Origin: JBMZCV01 sp049613665
Lineage (GTDB): Bacteria > Bacteroidota > Bacteroidia > Chitinophagales > UBA2359
NCBI GenBank assembly: GCA_049613665.1
Contig: JBMZCV010000121.1
Location: forward strand, 1 to 16,367
DNA: 16,367 nt
Direction: 5' to 3'
Within the stretch, counting starts at the first letter, position 1, and every line of letters begins with the position of its first letter. The notes beneath the pieces were generated by a model. It was given only the letters and a program-made list of their open reading frames with translations, did not search any database and had not been told where the DNA came from. This document shows, piece by piece, positions 16,158 to 16,367 of this stretch. The translations under genes and the position numbers were made by a program.

Positions 16158-16324
16158 ACTGCTTCGTACCTCGCAGTGACAAAATTGGCATCAAAGCTTA
16201 TTCAACTGCTTCGTACCTCGCAGTGACAAAATTGGCATCAAAGCTTATTCAACTGCTTTGTACCTCGCAGTGACAAAATTGGCATAAAAAGTTTATTCAA
16301 CTGCTTCGTGCTTCGCAGTGACAA
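16158..16324. repeat. 47-bp tandem repeat, about 3.5 copies
   Basis: Units start at 16158, 16205, 16252 and 16300. The first two are 47 bp and identical. The third has a few substitutions and one extra base (48 bp), and the last is a diverged 25-bp partial copy. Each begins with ACTGCTTCGTACCTCGCAGT, whose ends ACTGC and GCAGT are inverted repeats around a 10-nt loop, followed by an AT-rich spacer. The complement (ACTGCGAGGTACGAAGCAGT) resembles the widespread bacterial interspersed sequence of the type TGCGAGG-CGAAGCAAT, known for yielding spurious ERSEAI-like peptides. It is not a CRISPR array, because the whole unit is conserved. The remainder of 16036-16367 holds no gene. Confidence 0.85.
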
Positions 16325-16367
16325 GAAAGAGGAAAGGTTACCAAATTGTAAACTTTTCTACATTTTG

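Noticed and set aside
16052..16273. 73-codon plus-strand reading frame across the hairpin and the tandem repeats
   Set aside because: Its second half is a translation of the 47-bp repeat and its first half is AT-rich hairpin sequence; no protein-like features.
16158..16324. Possible CRISPR array
   Set aside because: The full 47-bp unit is conserved with no variable spacers, and there are no cas genes.

Overview
This window looks like a chromosomal segment of a low-GC member of the Bacteroidota, perhaps a Cytophagales- or Saprospiria-like free-living species; the order is a guess. The evidence is as follows. Two secreted proteins carry the C-terminal type IX secretion (T9SS) sorting domain, which is confined to this phylum. 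Candidate promoters fit the Bacteroidota pattern TTG-N19/20-TAnnTTTG rather than the E. coli -35/-10 pattern. Start codons lack clear Shine-Dalgarno sequences. A TPR-CHAT protein and a RecQ of about 635 residues are both of types I associate with this phylum. No tRNA, rRNA, transposase or CRISPR array was seen.

Layout from left to right. (1) 299-6137, plus strand: three genes with gaps of only 40 and 39 bp. They encode an ATP-grasp ligase-like enzyme, a RecQ-family helicase whose zinc cluster lies unusually far downstream, and a 959-residue TPR-CHAT (caspase-like) protein. They may be co-transcribed. (2) 6412-8967, plus: a secreted T9SS cargo protein, followed by a good intrinsic terminator (9001-9042). 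(3) 9043-9298: an intergenic stretch with several inverted repeats and a coding-like remnant. (4) 9299-11697: a compact type II restriction-modification cassette. A small XRE/C-type controller gene overlaps the restriction endonuclease gene on the plus strand, and a cytosine-5 methyltransferase gene on the minus strand converges on it, with a 25-bp overlap of the two 3' ends. The promoters at the two outer edges of the cassette look alike. (5) 11721-13841, minus: recG, with a TTG start and a candidate promoter at 13938-13968. (6) 14077-16035, minus: a second T9SS cargo protein with PKD-like domains. (7) 16036-16367: a hairpin and a 47-bp tandem repeat.

How the genes may work together. The restriction-modification genes form a self-contained defence unit: the methyltransferase should protect the host site, and the controller should delay or balance endonuclease expression. 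The unit sits between housekeeping genes (recG) and a surface-protein gene, and looks AT-richer than recG by eye, which fits horizontal acquisition. The ATP-grasp/RecQ/TPR-CHAT trio is the most open-ended part: a DNA helicase, a putative peptide-bond or amide ligase and a putative caspase-like protease in one possible operon would suit a damage- or phage-response system. That is inference from architecture and spacing only.
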